NCBI GenBank assembly: GCA_028723425.1
Contig: JAQYEZ010000003.1
Span: 1-64,000 of the forward strand
Reading direction: 5' to 3'
DNA length: 64,000 bases
Source of the DNA: Peptoniphilaceae bacterium
GTDB taxonomy: Bacteria; Bacillota; Clostridia; Tissierellales; Peptoniphilaceae
Each line of letters starts with the position of its first letter. Within the stretch, counting starts at the first letter, position 1. The notes below the pieces were generated by a model that had not been told where the DNA came from, made no database searches, and was given only the letters and a program-made list of their open reading frames with translations. A program made the position numbers and the translations under genes. This document shows, one piece after another, positions 34,048-43,668 of this stretch.

Positions 34048-35373
34048 CTATACAAGCTTCCAAATTTCTTGGGCTCTTTCTTTAGATTTTGCGTGAATTT
34101 CTTCTTGATCAACCTTTAGGATTACCTTATCTTTCATGACAAAGTCGCCGTTTATGATAGTATCATTTACCAGTCTTCCTGTTAGACCAAAGATAGCATG
34201 GCCTCCCCAGTTATCTTTGTTAAATGGAGTATAAGGATTATATTCAAGGGTGATTATATCAGCATAGGCATCTTTTTCTAATACTCCTATTTTTCTCTTG
34301 AAATATTTGGAGAAAATTTCAGGATTGTTCTTAAATTGGATTTCTAAAGCCTCAGCAAAACCTTTTGTAGGATCGGTAGAATTATGAGCTAAAAGTATAT
34401 TTGCTACTTTTAATGAGTCAAACATATCGTTTGTGTAGGCATCTGTTCCCATACCAACCTTTATACCTTTTTCCATTATTCTTAAAATTGGAGGGCAGCC
34501 TACTGCATTGTTCATATTTGATTCTGGGTTAAAGATTAATGGAGTCTTGTGTTCTTTTAATATGTCCATTTCTCTTTCATTAATATGAACTCCATGTACT
34601 GCCAAGGTATTTTCTGTGATTATGCCAAAATCTTCTAATCTTTCTACAATTCTTTTGCTATGCTTTCTTTGGCAATCCCATTGATCCTCTATACCCTCTG
34701 CTATATGAACATGATAACCGTCATAGACTCCTTCCATGGCTTCTCTTGCCTTGTAAAGAGTCTCATCAGAAAGAGTAAAAGATGCATGAAGACCAAACAT
34801 AGCCTTTATCATATCTTCATTATCATCTTTTTGACATTTCTTGATAAAATCGATATTTTCTTTTATTTCCTTATCCCTAATCTCCCTTCCGTCCCTGTCT
34901 GATAACTCATAGCAAAGAGATGTTCTCATCCCTAAATCTTTTGCTGCTTGGGCAAGTATAGACAAAGACCCTGTTACAGAGTTTGGGCCAGAATGGTGGT
35001 CAAATAAAGTGGTAACACCATTTTGAATTGATTCCATGTAAGTTGTGTAGGCATTTAATTTTACATCTTCACTAGTTAAGGTCCTATCCAAAGCCCACCA
35101 TAAGTTTTCCAAAACATTATAGAAATTATCAGTTGGTTTGGATGTCGCCATACCTCTAGCATAGGCAGAATAGATATGTGAGTGACCACATATCATTCCT
35201 GGCATAATTAGTTTTTTCTCTACATCATAAACTTCTTCATCTGGATATTTCTTTTCTATTTCAGAAGCTTCTCCTATATCTGCTATATAATTGTCTTTGA
35301 TGTAAATTGCACCGTCTTCATAAAAATTATTATCAGCATCATTTGTTATAATGCAGCCGTTTGTTAGAATCAT
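34048..35373 (-). CDS. ssnA: SsnA-type aminohydrolase
   Basis: Member of the chlorohydrolase/guanine-deaminase superfamily. Metal ligands are MICGHSHIYSAYARGM, LFDHHSG, GYHVHIAEGIEDQ, LAVHGVHINERE and GTDAYTNDMFD. The 441-residue length is normal. SsnA is regularly found with YgfK and YgeW/X/Y in anaerobic purine-degrading clusters, where it likely deaminates or hydrolyses a purine breakdown intermediate; the exact reaction is not settled. It lies 24 bases after ygfK. Confidence 0.9.
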   Translation of the reverse strand: MILTNGCIITNDADNNFYEDGAIYIKDNYIADIGEASEIEKKYPDEEVYDVEKKLIMPGMICGHSHIYSAYARGMATSKPTDNFYNVLENLWWALDRTLTSEDVKLNAYTTYMESIQNGVTTLFDHHSGPNSVTGSLSILAQAAKDLGMRTSLCYELSDRDGREIRDKEIKENIDFIKKCQKDDNEDMIKAMFGLHASFTLSDETLYKAREAMEGVYDGYHVHIAEGIEDQWDCQRKHSKRIVERLEDFGIITENTLAVHGVHINEREMDILKEHKTPLIFNPESNMNNAVGCPPILRIMEKGIKVGMGTDAYTNDMFDSLKVANILLAHNSTDPTKGFAEALEIQFKNNPEIFSKYFKRKIGVLEKDAYADIITLEYNPYTPFNKDNWGGHAIFGLTGRLVNDTIINGDFVMKDKVILKVDQEEIHAKSKERAQEIWKLV

Positions 35374-35397
35374 TTTTCTCTCCTTTGTCTTAAAGCC

Positions 35398-38300
35398 CTA
35401 CTTATATAGCTTTGCTGTTGGTTTTAGGTAATGTTGGTAATTTTCTTCTATAGCCTCAACTAATTTAACCATTTTTTCATCTAAATCTTTATTTATATCC
35501 TTTGTTTCTATGACATTGCCATTTTCAAGTCTTACTTTGTATTTCTTATCTGAAAGCTTTAAAAAGCCTACATTATTTGAGTCTACAAAGTCTTCTTCTG
35601 TCCAAAATACGGTAAATTTATCCTTGTATGGTTTACCAGCATGGGGACAAAATACTCCACAGTTACCACATTCGTTACACATGCCATCTATATGGATTAT
35701 TTGGTGTAAATTCTCAAATCCAGAAACTTCTATAGAAACATTTGCTCTATTTGGACAAACTTCTGTACAAATTTCACAGATTTGATCACATTTTAGGCAT
35801 CTATTAGCTTCTTTTGGGCCTTCTAGTTTTTCTTTTAAAATTCCTCTTTTAGCATAGATTGTTTCAACTTCTTCATCGACCTTATATTTTTTGAAGTCAT
35901 TTTCTAGATTTTCTTTTCTTAGAATATCTAAGGCTACAACTTTTGCTTGACCCATAGCCTTTACTATAGTTGAGGCTCCTGTCAAACAATCACCAATTAT
36001 ATAAACATTTTCTATGTTTGATTCATAAGTATCTAGAGTCTTTGGTTTTTTCCTATCATCAAGGTTAATGCCATTTTCTTCAAAACAACTTGTATCTACT
36101 TGGGCTCCTGTAGCTCCAATTACTGTATCAAATTCTAAGGATACTTCTTCCCCTGTAGCTACTACAGCTTTTCTACCTGACCCATCAAATTCACCTAGTT
36201 TCATCTTGTTGCATTTTAAAACTTTTCCATCATAAGATACTGGAGCAAGAAGTTCTAATATTTTGTGACCCTCTTCTTTTACATCGTTGACTTCTTCTTG
36301 GGTTGCTGGCATGTAGGCTTCTGTTCTTCTATAAATTAAGGTAACTTCTTCTACGCCTTCTTGTCTTGCTGCAGTTCTTGTACAGTCCATAGCAACATCT
36401 CCTGCACCAACTACGGCTACTTTCTTACCTAATTTAGCCCCACCTTCCATTCTTACATCCCAAAGGAAGTCTAGAGCATCTAGTATATTGTCTTTGCCTT
36501 CTTTAACTGGAGATTTTCCTTTTTTCCATGCTCCTGTAGCAACTATTATGTAATCATAGTCTTTTTTAAGGTCTTGGTATGACTCTGTTACTTCTGAATT
36601 AAAGGCAAATTTTACTCCTTGCTTTAGGGCAATCTTGTAATCTCTTTCAATGTCAGCATCAGAAATTCTAAATTCAGGAATAATGTGAGAAACTATACCA
36701 TAGGGTTTGGATAATTTTTCACGAACCAAAACATCCATACCATTTCTTCTTAAATAGCTTGCTGCAGCAATTCCACCAGGACCTGCACCAATTACTAGTA
36801 CCTTTTTATAAGACTTTAAGTCTGTTGGTTTTATATTTTCTACAAACTTATCTTGGGCCTTGTTTGCTGCTATAAGTTTGATATTTCTTATTTGCATGGT
36901 CTTTTCATAGTCAACTCTAGTACAATGGCTTTGGCAATAATGGGCACAAATTTGGCCAAGTATAGTTGGAGCTGTGTTATCATTGGCTATTACTTCCATT
37001 GCCTTATCATAGTTTCCCCTAGCTACAAGCTTTAAGTATTCAGGAACTTGTTGGTTGATCGGACAGCCTCCGTCTTTACAAGGAGCCTTGTAGCAATCTG
37101 TAAGAGGAAGAGTTGATTGTGTTTTTCTTGAGCCTACTTTTTCTCTATAAAGTTTATTGTTCTTCCAATCGCTTATTATCTGATCCCTAAGACTTACAAT
37201 TTTTTCTACATCCACACCAGCATATGGTTTTTCTAGTAGCTTTTCTGTTTTTTCTGCCAGTTGTTTAAGTCTTACATAGCCACCTGGTTTTAGTAAGGTT
37301 GTAGCAACTGTTATAGGTTGACCTATAGCTTCAAAAATTTCCCCTATATTTCTTGCATCTGCTCCCCCTGAATATGATATAGGAAGTTTGCCAGCAAATT
37401 CTTCGGCAAGCTTTGCTGCCATTGATAAGGTAAGGGGAAGTAGAGATCTACCTGACATATACATTTCTTCTGCTGGAAGCTCATTTCTTTTTACATCTAC
37501 TGGGAAAGTGTTAGATAGTTTAAGGCCAAAGACTAGACCTTTTTCCTTAGCAAGCTTTAAAAGTTTTTTAAACATAAGCACTGCATCATCATATTGAAGG
37601 TCATCTTTAAAATGGAAATCTGTAAAGGAAATATAGTCATAGCCCATATCATCTAGTGTTTTTCTAGCATATTCATAGCCAAGGATGGTAGGGTTACACT
37701 TGATAAAGGTATTGATTTTCTTTTCTGTTAAAAGATATTGGGCTATTTTTTCTATCTCATGAGCAGGACAACCGTGCAAGGTTGATAGGGTTATAGAATT
37801 GCAAATTTTTGGGCTAATATTGTTTAAATCTTCCAGACTAAAGTTTTCAAATTGATCTATGGTTTCTTTTAAATAGTTTTGACATTCTTTGAAAATTTCT
37901 GTAGCTTCAGCATTTTTTAAGCCTTCTATGTAAGAATCTATTTTAGGAGATTTTATTCCTTCTAGGTCGTAACCGCAGGACATGTTGAAAGCAAAATCTT
38001 TTTTATCTGAAAGCTTAAATTCTTTTGCAAATACTTGAATCAAAAAATATGCTTTGACATATTCTTCAAAAGCTTGGCTAACTGTTAATTCTGTTGACCA
38101 TTCGCAGTTGTAGCATTCATCTTCAGCCAAAATACAGGGTCTTCCTATAGCCTTTTGTATGTCTTCTCCGTCAAGAATTTGAACAGTTTTTAATTCTATA
38201 AATCTTGCTCCAGTCAAATAGGCTGTAAGTATATTTTGTGCCAATTGTGAATGAGGTCCTGCGGCAGGACCTAGGCAAGAAGAAATTTCATCTCCAAAAA

Positions 38301-38439
38301 CTGTTTTTAACTTTATATTTGCTTTGTTTTTATAGAAAGCCTCTTTTCTTATTCCAAAAACTTTCCCTTCATTTTTATATTCTTCCTTTATCCAATTGAT
38401 TAAATCTTCAAAAGACATGGGTCTCATATATTCACTCAT
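35398..38439 (-). CDS. ygfK: YgfK-type flavin/iron-sulfur oxidoreductase
   Basis: Large cytosolic redox protein (1013 residues), often annotated as a putative selenate reductase subunit. The N-terminal ~440 residues resemble dihydropyrimidine-dehydrogenase/dihydroorotate-type barrels. Next is a glutamate-synthase small-subunit-like module: cysteines in CYKAPCKDGGCPINQQVPEYL, FAD loop VLVIGAGPGGIAAASYLRR (about 545), NAD(P) loop VAVVGAGDVAMDCTRTAARQ. The C-terminus has ferredoxin-like clusters (CLKCDQICEICTEVCPNRA; CNECGNCGVFCPHAG). It is a strong candidate for carrying electrons to or from the molybdenum hydroxylases or reducing a purine intermediate. It leads the ygfK-ssnA-permease operon. 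Confidence 0.9.
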   Translation of the reverse strand: MSEYMRPMSFEDLINWIKEEYKNEGKVFGIRKEAFYKNKANIKLKTVFGDEISSCLGPAAGPHSQLAQNILTAYLTGARFIELKTVQILDGEDIQKAIGRPCILAEDECYNCEWSTELTVSQAFEEYVKAYFLIQVFAKEFKLSDKKDFAFNMSCGYDLEGIKSPKIDSYIEGLKNAEATEIFKECQNYLKETIDQFENFSLEDLNNISPKICNSITLSTLHGCPAHEIEKIAQYLLTEKKINTFIKCNPTILGYEYARKTLDDMGYDYISFTDFHFKDDLQYDDAVLMFKKLLKLAKEKGLVFGLKLSNTFPVDVKRNELPAEEMYMSGRSLLPLTLSMAAKLAEEFAGKLPISYSGGADARNIGEIFEAIGQPITVATTLLKPGGYVRLKQLAEKTEKLLEKPYAGVDVEKIVSLRDQIISDWKNNKLYREKVGSRKTQSTLPLTDCYKAPCKDGGCPINQQVPEYLKLVARGNYDKAMEVIANDNTAPTILGQICAHYCQSHCTRVDYEKTMQIRNIKLIAANKAQDKFVENIKPTDLKSYKKVLVIGAGPGGIAAASYLRRNGMDVLVREKLSKPYGIVSHIIPEFRISDADIERDYKIALKQGVKFAFNSEVTESYQDLKKDYDYIIVATGAWKKGKSPVKEGKDNILDALDFLWDVRMEGGAKLGKKVAVVGAGDVAMDCTRTAARQEGVEEVTLIYRRTEAYMPATQEEVNDVKEEGHKILELLAPVSYDGKVLKCNKMKLGEFDGSGRKAVVATGEEVSLEFDTVIGATGAQVDTSCFEENGINLDDRKKPKTLDTYESNIENVYIIGDCLTGASTIVKAMGQAKVVALDILRKENLENDFKKYKVDEEVETIYAKRGILKEKLEGPKEANRCLKCDQICEICTEVCPNRANVSIEVSGFENLHQIIHIDGMCNECGNCGVFCPHAGKPYKDKFTVFWTEEDFVDSNNVGFLKLSDKKYKVRLENGNVIETKDINKDLDEKMVKLVEAIEENYQHYLKPTAKLYK

Positions 38440-38503
38440 ATTTACCTCACTTTAATCTTAAACAAATTATAAATTTTCTTTATTTGTAAAAGTATATTTA
38501 TAT

Positions 38504-38520
38504 ATATCGTTTTCATTTTT
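38504..38520 (+). promoter_or_regulatory. ATATCGTTTT-ATTTTT element upstream of ygfK
   Basis: ATATCGTTTTCATTTTT is matched at 16 of 17 positions by the minus-strand sequence ATATCGTTTTGATTTTT at 31032-31048 upstream of xdhA. It lies 65 bases before the ygfK ATG, upstream of a TATAAT box. The orientation relative to the gene differs between the two places. It could be a second shared regulatory site, or chance in AT-rich DNA. Confidence 0.35.
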
Positions 38521-38561
38521 ATGAATTTTAATTTTGTATCCAAAGATTTTTTAAAAAGGGA

Positions 38562-38589
38562 GCTGTTGCAGCATTTTTTTTGCAACAGC
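38562..38589 (-). terminator. Terminator after ygeY
   Basis: GCTGTTGCA (38562-38570) and TGCAACAGC (38581-38589) form a perfect 9-bp stem; on the minus strand it is followed by TCCCTTTTTAAAA. It closes the ygeX-ygeW-ygeY operon 12 bases after the stop. Confidence 0.8.
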
Positions 38590-38601
38590 ACCTTATTTAT
38601 C

Positions 38602-39921
38602 TTATTTTGTATATTCTAATGGTAAAACTGCATAAGTTGCTGCACAGGTTACTAAATCTTGTTTAAAGGTAATTTCATTTGGTGCGTGAGCTTGATCTTC
38701 TGCTCCAGGTCCAAAGCCAATTACAGGAATATTATGTCTACCCATAATAGCAACTCCATTTGTAGAGAAGGTCCATTTGTCTGTTAAAGGAAGTTTCTTT
38801 CTCTTTTTGATTTCTTTTTCTACATTTGGTGCTATTCTTTCTTGACCGTAAAGACCTGTATAGGCTCTTTGAAGTGCCTCTGTTACAGGATGGTCTTCTG
38901 GAATTACCCAAGTTGGGAAGTAAGCTTCTTGTTCATAGCTTAGACCTTTCCAAGATGGTCTTTCATAATTATACATAGTAACTTTTGCCCCGTATTTTTT
39001 AGCAGCTGGTAAATCTTCAATTTCTTTAATACAAGATTGCCATGTTTCTCCTGCTGTCATTCTTCTATCTAAAGATACAGCACAAGAATCTGCTACTGCA
39101 CATCTTGATGGTGATGTAAAGTAAATTTGTGAAGTTGTAACAGTTCCTCTTCCCAAGAAGTTTGCTTCCTTGTAGTCTGGATTGTATTTTTCATCTAGCA
39201 TTTTTACTAGACCCTTAATTTCTACTGAATCATCTGCTGGATTTTCATTTAATTGTTCAATTTCATTTAAGATTTTTGCCATCTTATAAATAGCATTATC
39301 TCCTCTTTCTGGGGCAGAACCATGAGCAGATACTCCTGTAACTTCTACTCTCATTTCCATACGGCCTCTTTGACCTCTATAAATTCCGCCATCAGTTGGT
39401 TCTGTTGAAACAACAAATTCTGGTTTTATTCCCTCTTGTTCAATCATATATAACCAGCAGTTTCCATCACAGTCTTCTTCTTGGACAGTTCCTGTAACCA
39501 AAACTCTAAATTTATCATTTAAGAAATCAAGGTCTTTCATGATTTTTGCTCCATATACAGCAGCTACGATTCCACCTAATTGGTCAGATCCACCACGACC
39601 GCCAATCAAATTTTCATCTTCAAAGCCCTTATAAGGATCAAAATCCCAGTTTTCTAAATTTCCAATACCTACAGTATCAATATGAGCATCAAAAGCTATT
39701 TGCTTTTCGCCTGTTCCCATTTCCCCAAGAACATTACCTTGCTTGTCGATCCAAGCCTTGTTAAATCCAACCTTTTCCATTTCTTCTTTTATTCTATTGG
39801 CCTTATCGCCTTCTTCGCAGGATTCTCCCTTTAGAAAAATTAAATCTCTAAGAAAGGCATTCATGTCTTTAGAATATTTTTGAGCAGTTTCTTTAACTAG
39901 ATCATAATTGATTTGTGTCAT
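38602..39921 (-). CDS. ygeY: YgeY-type M20 peptidase/deacylase
   Basis: Predicted zinc hydrolase of the M20 family, known as a selenium-metabolism-associated hydrolase because it travels with YgeW/YgeX. Metal ligands are [24 protein letters not shown], and [13 protein letters not shown] (catalytic glutamate pair), plus a late [14 protein letters not shown]. At 439 residues it is normal. It probably cleaves an amide intermediate, freeing diaminopropionate for YgeX. It lies 33 bases behind ygeW. Confidence 0.9.
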   Translation of the reverse strand: MTQINYDLVKETAQKYSKDMNAFLRDLIFLKGESCEEGDKANRIKEEMEKVGFNKAWIDKQGNVLGEMGTGEKQIAFDAHIDTVGIGNLENWDFDPYKGFEDENLIGGRGGSDQLGGIVAAVYGAKIMKDLDFLNDKFRVLVTGTVQEEDCDGNCWLYMIEQEGIKPEFVVSTEPTDGGIYRGQRGRMEMRVEVTGVSAHGSAPERGDNAIYKMAKILNEIEQLNENPADDSVEIKGLVKMLDEKYNPDYKEANFLGRGTVTTSQIYFTSPSRCAVADSCAVSLDRRMTAGETWQSCIKEIEDLPAAKKYGAKVTMYNYERPSWKGLSYEQEAYFPTWVIPEDHPVTEALQRAYTGLYGQERIAPNVEKEIKKRKKLPLTDKWTFSTNGVAIMGRHNIPVIGFGPGAEDQAHAPNEITFKQDLVTCAATYAVLPLEYTK

Positions 39922-39954
39922 AATATCTCCTTAGCTTTTAAAATCTATAAGTTC

Positions 39955-41154
39955 TTATTTGTTGTTTACTCTTTTTTTATCATTCTTCCAAAGCTCTTCT
40001 AACTTAGCCTTTGGATTTTCTACTCTTTGTAAGAAGATCATAGCTGCAATTATATATGGTTTAAAGCTTGCTTCTTTGTATAAATCTTTTCTATATCTAT
40101 CAAATACACTTGCTTCAACTTCACCTTCCTTACAAGATACGCCTGATATATCTGCTGGAAGTGGATGGCAATATAAAGCCTTTCCATCTTTTGTTGTTGC
40201 CATTAATTCTTCTGTTACTGTCCAATCCTTATGTTGGGCATTTTGCTCTAATAATTCTTTTTCTAGTTGATCAATTCCATCAAAATCACCTTCTGAATAA
40301 AGTTTTGTTCTTTCTTCCATAGCTGCAAAGGGAGCCCAGGATTTTGGATAAACTATGTCAGCATCTTTGAAAGCTTCTTTCATATCATTAGTTACTGTAA
40401 ATGATCCGCCTGATTCTTCTGCTTGTTTTTTAGCAAGTTTAGTAATATCATCCATTACTTCATAGCCTTCTGGATAAGCTAGAACTACATCCATACCAAG
40501 TCTAGTCCATAAACCAATTCCACCTTGGGGACATGATAGTGGTTTACCATATGATGGTGAATAAGCCCATGTTAAGGCAACTTTTTTTCCTTTTAGGGAT
40601 TCTATTCCGTCAAAATAATGAGCAAAGTGGGCTGTATCTGCCATCATTTGTGTTGGGTGGTCTCTATCACATTGTAAAGATACTATAGTTGGTCTTTGTT
40701 CAAGAGTTCCTTCTTCATAACCTCTTTGAACTGATTTGGAAAATTCTTCTTGGTATTCGTGACCTTGGCCGATGTACATATCATCTCTAATTCCAACAAC
40801 ATCTGCCATAAAGGAAACCATATTTGCTGTTTCAAGTAAAGTTTCACCGTGAGCTATTTGGGATTTCTTTTCGTCCAAATCTTGCACTTCAAGGCCAAGT
40901 AGGTTACAAGCTGAAGCAAAGGAAAATCTTGTTCTTGTTGAATTATCTCTAAAGATAGAAATTCCTAAGCCTGAATCAAATATTTTTGCTGATTTGTTAT
41001 TTTCTCTTAACTCTCTTATAGCATCTGCCACAGCCCAAACTGCCTTCAATTCATCTTCGCTCTTATCCCATGTTAAGAGGAAGTCATCTTGGTATAAATT
41101 TTTAAAATCTAAATTGTCTAATTGGTCAATAATATTTTGAAATTTGTCTGTCAT
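39955..41154 (-). CDS. ygeW: YgeW-type knotted carbamoyltransferase
   Basis: Trefoil-knotted carbamoyltransferase related to ornithine/aspartate carbamoyltransferases. The carbamoyl-phosphate site is FRDNSTRTRFSFASACNLLG, and AHFAHYFDGIESLKGKKVALTWAYSPSYG and CHPLPADISGVSC are the other family blocks. I choose the ATG at 41154 after AAGGAG, giving 399 residues; the track's extra 29 residues overlap ygeX. It likely acts in reverse, releasing carbamoyl phosphate (an ATP source) from a ureido intermediate of purine breakdown; the substrate is inferred. Confidence 0.92.
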   Translation of the reverse strand: MTDKFQNIIDQLDNLDFKNLYQDDFLLTWDKSEDELKAVWAVADAIRELRENNKSAKIFDSGLGISIFRDNSTRTRFSFASACNLLGLEVQDLDEKKSQIAHGETLLETANMVSFMADVVGIRDDMYIGQGHEYQEEFSKSVQRGYEEGTLEQRPTIVSLQCDRDHPTQMMADTAHFAHYFDGIESLKGKKVALTWAYSPSYGKPLSCPQGGIGLWTRLGMDVVLAYPEGYEVMDDITKLAKKQAEESGGSFTVTNDMKEAFKDADIVYPKSWAPFAAMEERTKLYSEGDFDGIDQLEKELLEQNAQHKDWTVTEELMATTKDGKALYCHPLPADISGVSCKEGEVEASVFDRYRKDLYKEASFKPYIIAAMIFLQRVENPKAKLEELWKNDKKRVNNK

Positions 41155-41164
41155 TTTTTTCTCC

Positions 41165-42406
41165 TTATCTTTGTATTTTATAATTGTAGTTTTCTTCGTT
41201 GGTATAATATCCATCCCAAACAACTTTCCTATAATGAGCAAAGTCTGTATCTCCTTCTGTTGAGAAGAGTAGAATTACAGAATTTTCATCCAATTTTAAA
41301 TCCTTTTTAATTTCTTCCAAATCTTTTCTTTGAAGAATTTCACTAAGAGCTCCCATAGTAGCTGCTCCCGATTCACCAGAAATAATTCTTTTATCATCTT
41401 TTAAAGGATTGCCTAGAATTCTCATTCCTCTTGCAGCCGCCTTATCTGGAATAGAAAGAAAAGCATCGGCATAGGATTTAAGTATTGGCCAACCTACAGT
41501 TACAGGTTCCCCACAAGCAAGTCCTGCCATTATAGTGTCCATCTTTCCTGTTACCATGTGGATCTTTCCATCATTAGCTTGGGCCGTAATGAAATTGCAA
41601 TTTGCTTTTTCAGGTTCTACTATGGTAATAAATGGCTTATCCTGGCCTTCAAATACAGAGCTAAAGTAGCCTGTTACCCCTGTTGCAAAAGATCCAACTC
41701 CTGCTTGGACAAAAATATGAGTAACTTTTTCTCCTCTCTCTTCTAATTGGTCCTTGGCCTCTTTTGCCATAGTTGAATAGCCTTGGATAATCCAAGTTGG
41801 AATTTTTTCATAGCCATCCCAAGCTGTATCTTGAACCATTATCCAACCGTTTTCTTGGGCATATTTGTTTGCAAGCCTTACACATTGGTCATAATTTAAC
41901 CCATCCATTATGTCGCATTTTGCTCCCAAGGCTCTTATATTATCTCTTCTTTCTATGGCTGATCCACTTGGCATAATTACTACGCATTTTTGATTAAGTT
42001 TATTGGCAGCCCAGGCAACTCCCCTTCCATGATTACCATCAGTTGCAGTAACAAAGGTCAAATCGCCAAGCTTTTCTTTTACTTCTTTTGAAGTTAACTT
42101 CTCAAAAGGTAAATCATCAATATCTACTCCTAGTCTTTCTGCTATGTATTTACCGATAGCAAAAGAGCCACCCAGTACTTTGAAAGCGTTTAATCCGAAC
42201 CTATATGATTCATCTTTTACAAAAATATTTTTTACACCGAATTGCTCCGAAAGATTCTTTAACTCTACTAAGGGAGTAATAGAGTATTGAGGAAAACTTG
42301 AATGAAATTTTTGGGCCTTGCCAGTAACTTCTTTATTAATAAAGCTTAAATCTGCTTTTTTTTCATCTGCTATTTTATTCAGTACAATTTTATAAGTTTC
42401 CTTCAT
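41165..42406 (-). CDS. dpaL: Diaminopropionate ammonia-lyase
   Basis: PLP enzyme (YgeX) splitting 2,3-diaminopropionate into pyruvate and two ammonia. The PLP lysine is in RFGLNAFKVLGGSFA (about 77-80), with VTATDGNHGRGVAWAANKL and the glycine-rich PLP-phosphate loop IFVQAGVGSFATG. The 413-residue length is normal. The ATG at 42406 follows AAAGGAG; the track's extra residue is a TTG. It is the first gene of ygeX-ygeW-ygeY, transcribed away from selD, and is the step that delivers pyruvate to central metabolism. Confidence 0.94.
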   Translation of the reverse strand: MKETYKIVLNKIADEKKADLSFINKEVTGKAQKFHSSFPQYSITPLVELKNLSEQFGVKNIFVKDESYRFGLNAFKVLGGSFAIGKYIAERLGVDIDDLPFEKLTSKEVKEKLGDLTFVTATDGNHGRGVAWAANKLNQKCVVIMPSGSAIERRDNIRALGAKCDIMDGLNYDQCVRLANKYAQENGWIMVQDTAWDGYEKIPTWIIQGYSTMAKEAKDQLEERGEKVTHIFVQAGVGSFATGVTGYFSSVFEGQDKPFITIVEPEKANCNFITAQANDGKIHMVTGKMDTIMAGLACGEPVTVGWPILKSYADAFLSIPDKAAARGMRILGNPLKDDKRIISGESGAATMGALSEILQRKDLEEIKKDLKLDENSVILLFSTEGDTDFAHYRKVVWDGYYTNEENYNYKIQR

Positions 42407-42424
42407 CAAAACTCCTTTCCAAAA

Positions 42425-42483
42425 ATTATAGTACTATCTCAATGTTTTATGTAACATATTACTAAAACAATTGTAACATATTA
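42425..42483 (-). promoter_or_regulatory. ygeX promoter with two TGTAACATATTA repeats
   Basis: On the minus strand TTACAT (42454-42449), 18 bases, then TATAAT (42430-42425) form a promoter just before the ribosome site. Two identical plus-strand 12-mers, TGTAACATATTA, lie at 42450-42461, overlapping the -35, and at 42472-42483. Their starts are 22 bases apart (two helical turns). The same 12-mer occurs upstream of xdhA. This arrangement suits a dimeric regulator. Confidence 0.6.
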
Positions 42484-42593
42484 GCCAAATAATATAAAGG
42501 CTTTTTTTTAAATTTTTTTATTATTTTTTTGAGAGGATTTTTGCCTTTATTTTTGAAATAGATACTTAAGTTTATTCCTTTTCTTTTTAACTG

Positions 42594-42602
42594 TGATATA
42601 AT
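42594..42602 (+). promoter_or_regulatory. selD promoter (extended -10)
   Basis: TGATATAAT provides an extended -10 element 34 bases before the selD ATG. No good -35 is visible, which fits an extended -10 promoter or an activated one. Confidence 0.5.
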
Positions 42603-42635
42603 AAATATCAAATATTACAGCTAAGGAGGAGCTTG

Positions 42636-43655
42636 ATGAAGGATATAAAATTAGATGTATGTGGCGGCTGCAATGCAAAAATTCCACCTGCATCTCTAGA
42701 TGAGATTTTAAATTCTATTGTCAATTATAAGAGAAAAGACATCCTTGTTGGATACGATTCCAAGGATGATTCTGCAGTAATTAATATAGATGATAAAACA
42801 GGAATAATTACAAGTTTAGACTTCTTTCCTCCAATGGTAAGTGATCCCTTTGTTTTTGGTCAGATAGCTGCTGCCAACGCCCTAAGTGATATATATGCCA
42901 TGGGAGCAGAAGCAATTTGTGCATTAAATATTGTAGCTTTTCCAGAGAATGGGGATATAGGAGCTCTCGAAAAAATTCTTCAGGGTGGAGCTTCAAAAGT
43001 GACCGAGGCTAAGGCTAGCCTTGTTGGAGGACATTCTATACACGATCCTAAGGTAAAATATGGACTAAGTGTTATAGGAAAATGTCCAATAGATAAAATA
43101 TGGAAAAATAATACTCCAAAAATTGGCCATAAGTTAATTTTAACCAAGCCTTTGGGAGTAACTCTTGTTGTTAATGCCCACTCTCTAGGTCTTGTAAGTG
43201 ATGAAGACTTTGATTTGGCTATAAATTCTATGACTACCTTAAATAAGTATGCTAAGGATATTTTGCAAAAATACAAGATATCTTCTGCAACAGATGTGAC
43301 TGGCTTTTCGCTTTTGGGTCATCTTGGAGAAATGGTCGATAAGAATTTCACCGCTATTTTAGATTCAAGCCAAATACCCCTACTTAAAGGAGCTAGAAAG
43401 GCTGCCAGTGAATTTGTCTTTACCAAGGGAGGCGAGCGCAACAGGTTGTTTATGGAAAAAAAGGTCGAGTTTCAAGTTGATGACTTTCCCTTAGAGGAAA
43501 TTTTGTATGATCCTCAAACCTCAGGCGGTCTATTGGTTGCCATAGATCCAAATGATGCCGATAAGGCTTTGGAAGAATTGAGGGTAAATAATATAGAAAG
43601 CAGTATAATTGGCGAAATTTACAAAAAATTTGATAAAAGTATTTTTATAGTATAG
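42636..43655 (+). CDS. selD: Selenophosphate synthetase (selenide, water dikinase)
   Basis: Makes selenophosphate, the activated selenium donor, from selenide and ATP. The N-terminal catalytic motif is CGGCNAKIPP. Aligning with the E. coli form GAGCGCKISP, the catalytic cysteine and lysine are conserved, but the second cysteine of the CxC is alanine. The remaining PurM-like domains are intact (LVGYDSKDDSAVI, DFFPPMVSDPFVFGQIAAANALSDIYAMGA, DVTGFSLLGHLGEM). The ATG at 42636 follows AAGGAGG. It starts the selenium-supply operon. No selA, selB or selC is in the window, as expected if selenium serves the hydroxylase cofactor. Confidence 0.95.
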   Translation: MKDIKLDVCGGCNAKIPPASLDEILNSIVNYKRKDILVGYDSKDDSAVINIDDKTGIITSLDFFPPMVSDPFVFGQIAAANALSDIYAMGAEAICALNIVAFPENGDIGALEKILQGGASKVTEAKASLVGGHSIHDPKVKYGLSVIGKCPIDKIWKNNTPKIGHKLILTKPLGVTLVVNAHSLGLVSDEDFDLAINSMTTLNKYAKDILQKYKISSATDVTGFSLLGHLGEMVDKNFTAILDSSQIPLLKGARKAASEFVFTKGGERNRLFMEKKVEFQVDDFPLEEILYDPQTSGGLLVAIDPNDADKALEELRVNNIESSIIGEIYKKFDKSIFIV

Positions 43656-43668
43656 GAGGAAGACTTAA

